A program made the translations under genes and the position numbers. Below, in pieces: positions 1 to 10,221 of a DNA stretch of 64,000 bases; the stretch's first letter is position 1; every line of letters begins with the position of its first letter. The notes under the pieces were generated by a model. That model was not told the origin of the DNA and ran no database searches. It saw only the letters and a list, made by a program, of their open reading frames with translations. The stretch lies in assembly GCF_900699015.1 (NCBI RefSeq), contig NZ_LR217737.1:558001-622000 (forward strand). The letters are read 5' to 3'. The stretch is from Erwinia_E haradaeae_E (GTDB lineage Bacteria; Pseudomonadota; Gammaproteobacteria; Enterobacterales; Enterobacteriaceae).

Positions 1-721
1 CATCTATCAATATTAATTGATCAATGAAATGTGTTTAAATGGAATTTTTAATTCTTCTAGTCTTTTAGAATCAATGAATCTTATGGATTTATATAAGCCT
101 AGATCTAGTTAAATAGCTCAACAGAATATTATGATAATTGATATAGGTATCAGAGAAAAGATTTACCTTTTTCTTAACCTTGATTATAAATTCATCTTGA
201 AAGAGTGACAAACTATGTTCGTCCATGTATGTTGTATTGTTCTTAAAATAAATCATAGACAATTATAAAAAATATAAGAATACTTTTAATATGTTTCTGA
301 AGAATGTTTCTAAACTATCATAAATGAATCCATTAAGAGATAAAAATATAATACATCTTCAAAAGAGGTAACAAAACAATATTCTATATAACTGAACTGT
401 ATAAATAATTATAGTTTAAGTTAATTTTCACCTAATATCGTAAGATTAATTTTCATAAATAATTATCTTATTATCATATGAATCATATTCATCAAGGAAT
501 AAGTGAGATAAATAGTATTACTAAACACAATTTTTGGGTGTACAAGGGTAATAATATACTACAAATTCTATTTTTTAGTTAACAATATTCTCTTTTTCTA
601 TATAAAACTTATGCTTACAAGATTACAAGAAAGAATTAAGATCCATGAACACTTGTATTCTATAACCAATTATAGGCATATATCTGTTTAAATCTGAATA
701 AACTGAGCATGGAACTACCTC
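1..721. other. AT-rich leader region upstream of accB, no gene seen
   Basis: No open frame resembling a known protein was recognised on either strand. The last few hundred bases must carry the accBC promoter and leader. In E. coli this leader is long and is the site of AccB-linked autoregulation, but I see no conserved element here. A GGAA lies about 8 bases before the accB ATG and is the likely ribosome binding site. Confidence 0.5.
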
Positions 722-1192
722 ATGGATATTCGTAAACTTAAGAAATTAATTAAATTAGTTGAAGAATCCGGTATTGCTGAACTGGAGATTTTTGATGGTG
801 AAGAATCAGTTCGTATTAGCCGTGCAATTCGTCATACCCATGATTCTATTCTACAACAGATAAATGAAGAATCGGGAACTAAGAAGTCCAGTCTTGCTAC
901 ATCAACAACTACTCCATCTACGGCAATGCTAGAGGCATCTACTGTTTCTACAATGAGTGGCTATATTGTCCGATCTCCCATGGTGGGGACTGTATACCGA
1001 ACTCCAAGTTCTGATGAAAAACCATTTGTAGAAGTAGGTCAATCAGTAAGTATTGGCGATACTTTATGCATTGTTGAAGCAATGAAAATGATGAATCAGA
1101 TTGAATCTGAAAAAGCCGGTATCGTAAAAGTAATTCTAGTTGAAAGTGGTCAGCCTGTTGAATTTGATGAACCACTGTTCATCATCGAATAG
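722..1192 (+). CDS. accB: Biotin carboxyl carrier protein of acetyl-CoA carboxylase
   Basis: AccB carries biotin between biotin carboxylase and carboxyltransferase in the first committed step of fatty-acid synthesis, in the cytoplasm. The protein has 156 residues, the same as E. coli. The N-terminal helix region (1-34, MDIRKLKKLI) is nearly identical to E. coli. A Ser/Thr-rich linker (about 50-78) replaces the usual Ala/Pro-rich one. The biotinyl domain (about 80-156) has the VEAMKMMN motif with the biotinylated lysine at K122. The gene is followed after 12 bases by accC, the conserved accBC operon. The partner accD is at 35711. The linker change probably reflects AT-driven drift. The assignment is secure. 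Confidence 0.98.
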   Translation: MDIRKLKKLIKLVEESGIAELEIFDGEESVRISRAIRHTHDSILQQINEESGTKKSSLATSTTTPSTAMLEASTVSTMSGYIVRSPMVGTVYRTPSSDEKPFVEVGQSVSIGDTLCIVEAMKMMNQIESEKAGIVKVILVESGQPVEFDEPLFIIE

Positions 1193-1204
1193 TGAGGGGC
1201 AACC

Positions 1205-2554
1205 ATGCTGGATAAAATTATCATTGCTAATCGTGGTGAAATTGCACTACGTATTTTACGTGCTTGCAAGGAATTAGGCATTAAAACAGTTGCAGTACAT
1301 TCTACAGTCGATCGGGATTTAAAACATGTTCTTCTAGCAGATGAAACTGTATGTATCGGTCCACCTCAACCAGTAAAAAGTTACTTAAATATTCCAGCAC
1401 TTATTTCCGCAGCAGAAATTACTGGTGCAGTAGCTATTCATCCTGGATATGGTTTTTTGTCTGAAAATGCGGATTTTGCTGAACAAATGGAGCGTTCAGG
1501 ATTTATATTTATTGGGCCTAAGGCTGATACCATTCGACTGATGGGTGATAAGGTGTCAGCAATTACAATAATGAAGAAAGCAGGCATCCCTACAATACCA
1601 GGATCTGATGGACCATTAACTGAAAATATGAATGAGAACAGAGCTTTTGCTGAACGTATTGGCTATCCTGTGATGATTAAAGCTTCTGGCGGTGGAGGTG
1701 GACGTGGAATGCGTGTGGTTCGGACCAATAAAGACCTAGAACAGCTAATCAATATAACTAAAACAGAAGCCAAGGCAGCCTTCAATAATGAAACAGTATA
1801 TATGGAAAAATACTTAGAAAATCCACGTCATATTGAAATTCAGGTATTAGCAGATGATTATGGTAATGCTATTTATTTAGCAGAACGAGATTGTTCAATG
1901 CAACGTCGTCACCAAAAAATAGTAGAAGAAGCTCCTGCTCCAGGTATTACTGAACAAATGCGACGCTATATTGGAGATCGTTGTTCAAAAGCCTGTATTG
2001 ATATTGGTTATCGTGGTGCAGGTACTTTTGAATTCCTTTATGAAAACGGCCAGTTTTATTTTATTGAAATGAACACTCGTATTCAGGTTGAGCATCCAGT
2101 TACTGAAATGATCACTGGTATTGATTTAATTAAAGAACAATTATGCATTGCTGCCGGTTATCCATTATCAATTAAAGAAGACGAGGTCATTATTCGTGGT
2201 CATGCAGTAGAGTGTCGCATTAATGCTGAAAACCCACTCACCTGTATGCCAAGTCCTGGTAAAATTACCCGATTTCATGCACCTGGTGGTTTTGGAGTAC
2301 GATGGGAATCACATGTTTATTCTGGTTATAATGTTCCTCTATACTATGATTCAATGATCGGAAAATTAATTACTTTTGGAGAAAATCGTGATGTAGCTAT
2401 TTCACGCATGAAAAATGCTTTAACTGAGTTGATTATTGATGGAATTCAAACTAATATTACATTACAAATGAATATTATGTCAGATAAAAATTTCCAAATA
2501 GGTAGTACTAATATTCATTATTTAGAGAAAAAACTTGGTTTACAAGAGCTTTAA
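1205..2554 (+). CDS. accC: Biotin carboxylase subunit of acetyl-CoA carboxylase
   Basis: AccC carboxylates biotin on AccB using ATP and bicarbonate. The 449-residue length equals E. coli AccC, and residue numbering is preserved. Visible are the ATP-binding K116 and K159, the glycine-rich loop GGGGGRGMR at 162-170, H209, metal ligands E276 and E288, and N290/R292 in EMNTRIQVEHPVTEM. The fold order is biotin carboxylase N domain, ATP-grasp, then C-terminal domain. A strong Shine-Dalgarno (GAGGGG) sits just upstream of the ATG, and the 12-base gap to accB implies co-transcription. All catalytic residues I can check are intact, so it should be active. Confidence 0.98.
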   Translation: MLDKIIIANRGEIALRILRACKELGIKTVAVHSTVDRDLKHVLLADETVCIGPPQPVKSYLNIPALISAAEITGAVAIHPGYGFLSENADFAEQMERSGFIFIGPKADTIRLMGDKVSAITIMKKAGIPTIPGSDGPLTENMNENRAFAERIGYPVMIKASGGGGGRGMRVVRTNKDLEQLINITKTEAKAAFNNETVYMEKYLENPRHIEIQVLADDYGNAIYLAERDCSMQRRHQKIVEEAPAPGITEQMRRYIGDRCSKACIDIGYRGAGTFEFLYENGQFYFIEMNTRIQVEHPVTEMITGIDLIKEQLCIAAGYPLSIKEDEVIIRGHAVECRINAENPLTCMPSPGKITRFHAPGGFGVRWESHVYSGYNVPLYYDSMIGKLITFGENRDVAISRMKNALTELIIDGIQTNITLQMNIMSDKNFQIGSTNIHYLEKKLGLQEL

Positions 2555-3007
2555 AAAATCTATTTTCTATTCTGTATATAGATAATACAGCTATTCATTA
2601 AAATCAATTTTTTTATTTATCCTCGAAGGAGACTTAAAAAAATAAATATTCGTATATTCACTTTGCAATTTTTATTAAAAATTCTACTACTATTAGATAG
2701 TTTCATTATTTCTTAGAATTAATTAATATGGTGTATTTATTTCATTTGTGTTTTTAGCTAATCTAATTACAATTACTCACTGAGTCATGAGGAATAAAGA
2801 ATAATACTTAATTATTATTTAAGTAATCATCGAAAAATAAGATTTGTAGTTTACATTGCCATATCATTCATTAATTCTAAAATATAGGTAAGAAAATAAG
2901 CACTAGTTTTAGGTATAATTCATATATATTTATTTGAAGGTTGTTTTTAATATTTTTTAGAGTCAGGATCTGTATATCTATAATTTCATATTTGGATATA
3001 TATTATT

Positions 3008-3030
3008 AGACTTTTCTTTTAGAAAAGTCT
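3008..3030. repeat. Perfect hairpin, 10-bp stem with TTT loop
   Basis: AGACTTTTCT, loop TTT, then AGAAAAGTCT. It lies alone in a non-coding gap about 450 bases after accC. It could be an old Rho-independent terminator of an eroded gene, although no long T run follows. The structure is read directly; any role is inference. Confidence 0.5.
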
Positions 3031-3748
3031 TCATAAAATATATAATGAGATATTAGGATGGATATATAAAGATTTATTAATCTAATGGTTAAGATATCTA
3101 ACGATCAGAAGCAGTAGTGATGGAGTGCTAGCATATTTAATAACGAAAATAATATAGTACAATTTATTATAATATTTAATTTCTCTGATAAGTAAATCTT
3201 TGTATTTTATCAATATTAATATCAGATAGAATAATTAGATTCAATCTTATCTACTTATATCTCGTAATAGAATCATTTATCAAGACATCTATCAAACTAT
3301 CTCAAAAGATGATATGTAACTTAGAGACCTTATTAATATTTTAGTCATTCATTTGCTATATTTTGTCTATAGTATTGTTTTATGTAATCTCTGTATTTTC
3401 ATATAAAAATTGTAATATATTCACATATTAATTATTTTCTCTAGTAACTTCTTGCCTCATTGTATTAATACAACATAAAAACACTCAAGATTAGTTGATT
3501 TCAGTATAGATTGATTACGTCAAAAACTTATTCAATCTATCTTTTCTATAGTAGAATTTGACTTTGTCTTATGTATGTAGTTTTTCTTTCTCATAGAAAT
3601 AAAATATTCTTTATCTTATTTTATAATAATATTAGTTATAAACTATACCTAATATTAATTCAATCGATCATTGTATAATCCTTATCACATCTGATAACTA
3701 AAATAAATTAAGATAAAATTTATATTAATAATGATAGAGGTCATAAGG

Positions 3749-3771
3749 TACTCTTATCTTTGATAAGAGTA
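3749..3771. repeat. Perfect hairpin, 10-bp stem with TTT loop
   Basis: TACTCTTATC, loop TTT, then GATAAGAGTA. It has the same design (10-bp stem, TTT loop) as the hairpin at 3008-3030 in the same gap, but a different sequence. It may be a terminator relic. No adjacent intact gene explains it. Confidence 0.45.
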
Positions 3772-5215
3772 TAAGTTCTATCAATATTCATATTGATGCT
3801 AATCATAGATCCATATTTTCTATTAAAACAATAATGACTGCTTTAAAGTTCTCTTTAAAAACTGTTATGAGTAAGATATTATAAGGTATAGTAGAATTGC
3901 TGTTTTATTATCTAACATGATCTATAACGATATTTAAGATCATTCTATTTATTCATTAGAATATTTTAAATTAGTTGTAAAAATTTTTTTGTAGCATGAC
4001 TACTACGCTATATGGATACTATCTCTAATCGAGATTGAATTATCTAATAACATAATAATGATTTATAGCTTATTAGATATGTAATATCATATTAAATAAT
4101 ACGTAATTTAGATAACTATCACCCTCTGAAATAAAAAGAAAATTTTCTATCACCTCCTATGTTCTTATTGATATAATCCAAAATTACTATTTTTGTTATA
4201 GAGGTCTGAAGTGTGATTACTATACTCATAAGTATATAGTAATTTTATTAATACAATATTTAAAGAAAAATCTCTGTCGAAATAGTCAATAATATTATAT
4301 GATGTAGTATTTAAATACATTCTTATCATCACATTAATTAAATAACTCTCTCATAATTTTCTATTATACTGTAAATTACTGTTTCATCTTATATAGATCA
4401 TTATATAAATAAATGCATTGATTCTAAAATATATATCTATTCTTTTTATGTTATCTAAAACCAGTATTTCCAGTCCCTACTATTACAAAGATGATCTTAT
4501 CAATTTACTAGATATTTATTTAATGGAGATTCCAACTATATTGATATAATCTGACAATATTTATAAACATCTAAATCTAGATTACTAGATAATTTTATAA
4601 AAATACTTATTAAGACTAATATGTTTTTATAGATCTGAATATTGTTTCAAATACACTTTATTATTTTAATAAATAAAATAGCACCTGAATCATTTATAGT
4701 AATCATAGATTGTTAATCATATATTTTATAGTAACAAATTGAAATCTTTTCTACGTAATAGAAAAGGATAAATTGATATATATCCATAGGGTATATCTCT
4801 AATTTATTAAGAGAATGAGATGATTTTACTTTTATAACATCATAGTCAGTTATTCACACATAACATGATGTAACTTTCTTTATAAAAATAAAATAGACCC
4901 ATTTTATACTGTAAAAGAAAGATATAATAAGAAACATAGATTTGAATATAAAAATTAAATAGGTAATATTAGTTAAAAAGGAATCTAAAGGGTGCAATGA
5001 GATGTATCTAACAGTTTTTTGAGGAAATAAAGAAATATGAACTCATAATTAATAAACAGAATTTTATTAAAATCTTTCACGACAAAATTCAGAGAAATAC
5101 AATATACAAAATATTATGTACCTTATAGAAGTATTTTATAAGCAATAAAGAACCTATTAATATGGATATGTTTTAAAAATTTAACTATATAATCACAAAT
5201 TTCATTTTATTCTGT

Positions 5216-5290
5216 TGGCTGGGGTGCAGGGACTCGAACCCCGGAATACTGGTATCAGAAACCAGAGCCTTACCACTTGGCGACACCCCA
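5216..5290 (-). tRNA. glnV: tRNA-Gln (anticodon CUG)
   Basis: The minus strand folds as a cloverleaf: acceptor TGGGGTG paired with CACCCCA, anticodon stem CTGGT/ACCAG with loop TTCTGAT (anticodon CTG), T loop TTCGAGT, discriminator G and an encoded CCA. It closely matches E. coli glnV/glnX. It is the last of four tRNAs in a row, in the order of the E. coli metT-leuW-glnUW-metU-glnVX operon. Confidence 0.96.
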
Positions 5291-5297
5291 ATGAACT

Positions 5298-5374
5298 TGG
5301 TAGCTACTACAGGAATTGAACCTGTGACCCCAGCATTATGAGTGCTGTGCTCTAACCATCTGAGCTAAGTAGCC
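5298..5374 (-). tRNA. metU: tRNA-Met, elongator type (anticodon CAU)
   Basis: The minus strand reads GGCTACT at the 5' end, pairing with AGTAGCT at the 3' end with one G-U pair. The anticodon stem CAGCA/TGCTG carries loop CTCATAA, T loop TTCAATT, discriminator A and an encoded CCA. It resembles the elongator metT/metU of E. coli, not the initiator. It sits 7 bases from the glnV gene. Confidence 0.96.
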
Positions 5375-5417
5375 AAAAGGATTTTTATATTTATTAAAGT
5401 AACGCTTATGGATATGA

Positions 5418-5489
5418 CTGGGGTACCTGGATTCGAACCAGGGAATGCCGGTATCAAAAACCGGTGCCTTGCCACTTGGCGATACCCCA
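5418..5489 (-). tRNA. glnU: tRNA-Gln (anticodon UUG)
   Basis: Acceptor TGGGGTA pairs with TACCCCA, the anticodon stem is CCGGT/ACCGG with loop TTTTGAT (anticodon T-T-G), and the T loop is TTCGAAT. The three bases after the discriminator G are TCA instead of CCA, unlike the three neighbouring tRNAs, so CCA must be added or repaired by tRNA nucleotidyltransferase. It is the counterpart of E. coli glnU/glnW, with one copy kept. Confidence 0.95.
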
Positions 5490-5519
5490 TTCTTACTTTA
5501 TTACATCATCTAAATTTTA

Positions 5520-5604
5520 TGGTGCGGGAGACGAGACTCGAACTCGTAGAACTTAAAGTGCCAGAACCTAAATCTGGTGCGTTTACCTATTTCGCCACTC
5601 CCGC
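5520..5604 (-). tRNA. leuW: tRNA-Leu (anticodon UAG)
   Basis: A long class II tRNA with a variable arm. Acceptor GCGGGAG/CTCCCGC, anticodon stem CCAGA/TCTGG with loop TTTAGGT (anticodon TAG), T loop TTCGAGT and an encoded CCA. It is very close to E. coli leuW. It is the first gene of the retained cluster; the E. coli operon starts with metT, which is not seen upstream here. Confidence 0.96.
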
Positions 5605-7210
5605 ATTGAAATATTAGATTAAATATTTAATATCAATTTTCATAATTTCAGTAATTCTATTTTAACAAACTACTATCTATCATATTTATATGATATATTA
5701 TGCTCATCTAGTATCTATGCGTCAACTAGTTTTTATGGTCAGGAGGATATTTTTGAAATCAGTATACAGATCTATCTTCTTTTAGATAGATATCAAATCT
5801 TGCAATTATATTTCTAATTGCATTATTATAATATTAGGATAAATATATTTATGAATAAATATGATATAAAGATATAATCTAATTAAGTTGATCTATTTAT
5901 CATTTTAAGGATAAACCATCTAGTATCAAACTAATATTTCGTTTTTCATTAGATAAAACAACTTCCTATATCAAGATTAGCTATCATCATCTTGGATAAG
6001 ATATCTGAATTCTACTCAAAACAACATTCATGATATTGTCAATTAAGATATTGTTTATTATATTAAATATTTCTTGAATCATTATTTATAATAATTTAAT
6101 TAAACAATAGTTTAATAAAAATTAATGTTACCAATAAAATCCTATTTTATATTTTTCTGAATCTATAGTTAGATGAAATCATCATAAATGAATAATTTTA
6201 CTTAAAATAGTAATTTTCAAGCATAGATTTTGACGCATTGAATTGGTTTTCATTAGATGTAAGTAAAACTTAAGATAATATCAAAATATTCCTATTAACC
6301 ATGTCTCGTAGACTCATTGCTTTATGAATAATAATGATAATTATACTCTATTTTAGAGCATATTTATAATCTCTGTTTTAGTAAAGATTGAACTCTATAA
6401 TATGGCCTCTATTAACTATAAGAAACTTATTCTTTAGTTTATTCTATACAACATTTAATGTTAGAAATTTATTTTTGACAATACTTACTTTCTATTTGTA
6501 ATATGCTACTAAATGTATATTAGTAATGAATCTAAACTGTTTTAGAAAATAAAATGATTATAAATAGATTATTTTCAGAATAACATGTGTAAAACAATAT
6601 TGATTGTTATTTTTACGAAATCTTATTCAGTTTAAGTAAATTACTAATTTTAATCTAATTCTTATTCAATACTCTAGTGAATAAATTGCTAAAGAATAGT
6701 CTAATCCTTTTAATAAACTTATAATACATATATCCTTATGGCTTATTACTTTTAATATACAATACATTTTCTTTAATTTCAGATAGAACATCAATCATAG
6801 CAACAACTATAACAATACGCAGTCCAATGAATCCTAATTTATTTAATATGATAACAATTAATCCTATAAGTCAAAATATTAGATACTAGATAGATTCATG
6901 TCTATATGATCAGAATTTTTCTCTATTTCATAATCAATAATAATGTATTTCTGTATATCTAATATATTATTAGATGAAGTTAATAATTCTAATAAATAAA
7001 TGAAATAGATAGTAAATAATAATAGATTGCACTCCTCTTTCTCTATCTCTACTAAAATTAAATATATTCTCAGTTATTAACAACCAATTAATTTTTCTAA
7101 AAATCATTAAAACCTTATTTATATAAACTAACCTTTACGATTATTACCTTTAGGTTCTAATCTTACAAAAAGATAGAAATATCATATAATTCTTATATTT
7201 TAAGATTGTT
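5605..7210. other. 1.6 kb gap between the tRNA cluster and lipA
   Basis: No gene recognised on either strand. The tRNA promoter should lie at about 5620-5690 on the minus strand. A weak candidate is TTGTTA (5663-5668) with TTATGA (5640-5645), 17 bases apart, but AT richness makes this uncertain. E. coli tatE, which follows lipA, was looked for and not seen. Confidence 0.4.
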
Positions 7211-8176
7211 TTATTTAACTTCTAATCCTTGTTCCTGCATATCCGCATGGTATGAAGAACGAACAAATGGTCCACAAGCTGCGTGAGTAAATCCCATTTT
7301 TATAGCTATATTTTTTATTTTTTTAAATTCATCTGGACTTACATAACGCTGAACAGATAAATGACGATGACTTGGTTGCAAGTATTGTCCAATCGTCAAC
7401 ATGGTAACACCATGTTGACGAAGATGGCTCATAACTTCAAACAGCTCAGTATTAGTTTCACCTAGCCCAAGTATTAAACCGGATTTAGTGGGAACATCCG
7501 GGTTTGCTTTCTTAAAATTTTCGAGTAATTTTAACGAGGAATTATAATTTGCCCCAGGTCGTACTGTATGATACATCCGTGGAACGTTTTCGATGTTATG
7601 GTTAAAAATATCTGGTGGAGTTGCTGTCAATATATTGAGTGCCTTTTCTGCAGACCCTCGAAAATCAGGTACTAAAATTTCAATTTTAATAGATGGATTT
7701 TTGTCACGAATAGCACGAATACAATTAGAAAAATGCTGTGCTCCTCCATCATGTAGGTCATCACGATCAACTGAGGTTATTACTACATACCGTAAACTAA
7801 GTTTGTGAATAGTTTGAGCTAAGTTATTTGGTTCATTGCAGTCAATAACAGAAGGTCGACCTTTTCCAACATTGCAAAATGGACAACGACGAGTACATAT
7901 AGAACCAAGAATCATAAAAGTAGCTGTACCATGATGAAAACACTCTGATAAATTAGGACAGGCAGCTTCTTCACAAACAGAATAAAGATTCTGTTTTCGT
8001 ATAATTGATTTGATTCGTTTAATTTTACTAGTATCAGAATAGAATTTAATTCTAATCCACTCTGGTTTATGTAATAAACCAGTTGAATTTATAATTCCAT
8101 TATGATCTTTATCGTTTGTTATTGTCTCTTGGTCACTGTTTTTCATAGGGCTTTCTATTGTATGAATGAGAATCAT
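7211..8176 (-). CDS. lipA: Lipoyl synthase (radical SAM)
   Basis: LipA inserts two sulfurs into the octanoyl group on lipoyl domains of 2-oxo-acid dehydrogenases. It has 321 residues, as in E. coli. The auxiliary cluster cysteines C68, C73 and C79 (CEEAACPNLSEC) and radical SAM cysteines C94, C98 and C101 (CTRRCPFC) have the same numbers as in E. coli. The C-terminal RSSYHAD motif supplying the auxiliary-cluster serine is present. The first ~30 residues are divergent, which is normal for the family. It lies downstream of lipB on the same strand, so octanoyl transfer and sulfur insertion remain together. Confidence 0.97.
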   Translation of the reverse strand: MILIHTIESPMKNSDQETITNDKDHNGIINSTGLLHKPEWIRIKFYSDTSKIKRIKSIIRKQNLYSVCEEAACPNLSECFHHGTATFMILGSICTRRCPFCNVGKGRPSVIDCNEPNNLAQTIHKLSLRYVVITSVDRDDLHDGGAQHFSNCIRAIRDKNPSIKIEILVPDFRGSAEKALNILTATPPDIFNHNIENVPRMYHTVRPGANYNSSLKLLENFKKANPDVPTKSGLILGLGETNTELFEVMSHLRQHGVTMLTIGQYLQPSHRHLSVQRYVSPDEFKKIKNIAIKMGFTHAACGPFVRSSYHADMQEQGLEVK

Positions 8177-9122
8177 TTTTATCCCTAGTGAATATAATAT
8201 ATATGTATAAATCTGTTAAAATTAACAAGATAAATACTTTTAAATATTAATTATAATAGATTTAATCTATTAAATCAATTCATATGCATACAGATATTAT
8301 TTTAAATAACATATTATATTTTTTATCAGATCCATGTACATCTAATCTAATAAATATCTTGTTAATCGAATCTGAATAACTTCTTGGTTAATTTAACATG
8401 CACTGAATAAAAAAATATAATTTAATACTCATAAGAATATAAACATGATTTTATGTATGTCTGTCAATAAGATCTTAGATAAAACTTAGAAAAATTAATG
8501 ATAATAAGAAAAATAATAAATATTATCGCCGTTTGTGAGACTCGCTATTAATGAATCATATATGATTTAACATAGTCTCTATATTTATGGATTTGGTTGT
8601 TACTGAATATAATTCATATAGAGAAAACTATATAAAAATCTCTTGATTTCTTTGACAAGAATATAGTTAACTATACTTTTCTATATAAATATTATGAAAA
8701 TTTAAAAGATTAAACAATGAACTGGTTCATATTAATTTATATAGAATATTTGAAGATAAAACCAATATGGAATAAAATTTCCATATAAAAATCTATCATC
8801 GTAATTTGAAATTAAATGGTATGTGGTGTAAGACTCTTCTCTTATCACAAAAGACTAATATAAATAATATTTCTCAATCAAATACCGAATCTAATTCAGT
8901 ATTATAGAACAAGATAAGACTATGAAATATTCAAAATTTTAATGATATAAGTAATCTAAAAAAACATCTAATTATTCTATAAAATTATAGAATAAAATAA
9001 TGCATTTATACAAAAAAATAACATTTCAAACAAAAATATCTTTTTAGATTACAATATTTATTAAAATAAATGCAATAAATTTTATTTATATCGAAAATAT
9101 TCTATTTTATATTCCAATCACC
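8177..9122 (-). other. Gap between lipB and lipA, possible ybeF (LysR-type) fossil
   Basis: The gap is about the size of E. coli ybeF (a LysR-family regulator of ~317 residues) that sits between lipB and lipA. Minus-strand translation at about 8690-8890 gives VLHHIPFNFKLR, resembling the helix-turn-helix segment of YbeF (VLNLTP...KLR), then in another frame pieces resembling DPLFIRKG. Stops and at least one frameshift interrupt it. The match is short, so this is a tentative relic; nothing intact is present. Confidence 0.3.
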
Positions 9123-9806
9123 TTAACTTTTTTCTTCTATATATGAGCAAGTTTCATTTTTTTCAATCCAATATGTTTCGGAGATAGATAATTGACGTGT
9201 AAAGTTATATATTAATACTGGCTGCACTTCAGTTAATGTTATGTCATGTTTTTGTTGTTGCAACTGAGTCATTTCTAATCCTGGATGTCCACAAGGGTTA
9301 ATATATAGAAATGGAGTTAGATCCATATTCACATTTAGTGAAAGACCATGATATGAACATCTATTTCGTATACGTAATCCCAGCGAACCAATTTTTTTGT
9401 TATCTACATAAACCCCCGGTGCTTCGACTCTGGAATAGGAAATAACAGAAAAATAAGATAATGTATCAATTATCGTTTTTTCCATCAAATTCACTAATTG
9501 ACGTGGAGTAATTGCTCGTCTTTTAAGATTAATCATTACATACATTAATTGCTGACCTGGACCATGGTAGGTCACTTGACCACCTCGATCGCTCTGCATA
9601 ACTGGAATTTGATCTGGTACTAATATATGCTCAACTTTTCCTGATTGCCCTTGGGTAAATACTGGAGGGTGTTCCACTAACCAGACTTCATCTAGCGTCT
9701 CTGGCTTACGATCATTAGTAAACTTATACATACTCTCTGCTACAGTTTTCCAAGAACGTAATCCCATACTTCGGACAATTAGAGCATCTGAAGATTCAAC
9801 GATCAT
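9123..9806 (-). CDS. lipB: Octanoyl-[ACP]:protein octanoyltransferase
   Basis: LipB moves the octanoyl chain from acyl carrier protein to lipoyl domains, ahead of LipA. The protein is 227 residues (E. coli 213), with a longer C-terminal tail. RGGQVTYHGPGQ (74-85) and the thioester-forming cysteine in INPCG (C172) are present. The catalytic lysine is in NKKIGSLGLR (K137/K138). It lies 74 bases downstream of ybeD, so the two are probably co-transcribed. Active residues look intact. Confidence 0.96.
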   Translation of the reverse strand: MIVESSDALIVRSMGLRSWKTVAESMYKFTNDRKPETLDEVWLVEHPPVFTQGQSGKVEHILVPDQIPVMQSDRGGQVTYHGPGQQLMYVMINLKRRAITPRQLVNLMEKTIIDTLSYFSVISYSRVEAPGVYVDNKKIGSLGLRIRNRCSYHGLSLNVNMDLTPFLYINPCGHPGLEMTQLQQQKHDITLTEVQPVLIYNFTRQLSISETYWIEKNETCSYIEEKS

Positions 9807-9880
9807 ATTTATTAGAATCCACTATTATATATATGAAGCAATATTATTCTTTATCGTGCAATAGATTGTGCGCTAAAGGG

Positions 9881-10177
9881 TTAAAAAACCATACGAACGT
9901 TTTGTATTTTACTTAAATCAGTATATAAGTGCTCTACCTGTTGAATATTCGTTACTACAATTGTAATAGAAATAGAACAATAACTTCTTCTGTAGCTATA
10001 GATAACTCTTGGGATATAGTCTCCAGGAACATAGCTCTGCACTACTTCAATCACTTGATTCACAAGATTGATATGTGGAGTACCTATAACCTTATAGGTC
10101 ATAGAAGTCGGAAATACAAGGAGATCTACAAGATTAGTTTTCAATTCAGGTTCCAATAAGCACAAGATAATCGACAT
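9881..10177 (-). CDS. ybeD: YbeD family protein (DUF493)
   Basis: A small conserved protein of unsettled function, in the family of E. coli YbeD (87 residues). YKVIG, VQSYVPGDY and the C-terminal VRMVF match E. coli YbeD throughout. The ATG at 10177 gives 98 residues. A TTG at 10144 would give exactly 87 residues beginning LKTNLVDLL, lining up with E. coli MKTKLNELL, with a weak GGAA 8-11 bases ahead of it, whereas the ATG has no visible ribosome site. The true start is therefore probably the TTG. It keeps the E. coli position just upstream of lipB. Confidence 0.9.
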   Translation of the reverse strand: MSIILCLLEPELKTNLVDLLVFPTSMTYKVIGTPHINLVNQVIEVVQSYVPGDYIPRVIYSYRRSYCSISITIVVTNIQQVEHLYTDLSKIQNVRMVF

Positions 10178-10221
10178 AGATCATAATGTAATACAAGCCT
10201 ATGTATCTGATTAATAATAAA

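Larger units (their letters stand above)
2555..5215. other. 2.7 kb gap between accC and the tRNA cluster
   Basis: No intact gene. E. coli has yhdT-panF-prmA downstream of accC, but I could not recognise their remains. A Shine-Dalgarno-like GAAGGAG near 2624 is followed by an ATA rather than a start codon, as expected of a dead gene start. Two strong short hairpins (3008-3030 and 3749-3771) are listed separately. The rest is AT-rich sequence without recognisable content. Confidence 0.5.

Noticed and set aside
5408..5617. A 69-codon open frame on the plus strand
   Set aside because: It runs antisense through tRNA-Gln(UUG) and tRNA-Leu; tRNA bases explain its composition.
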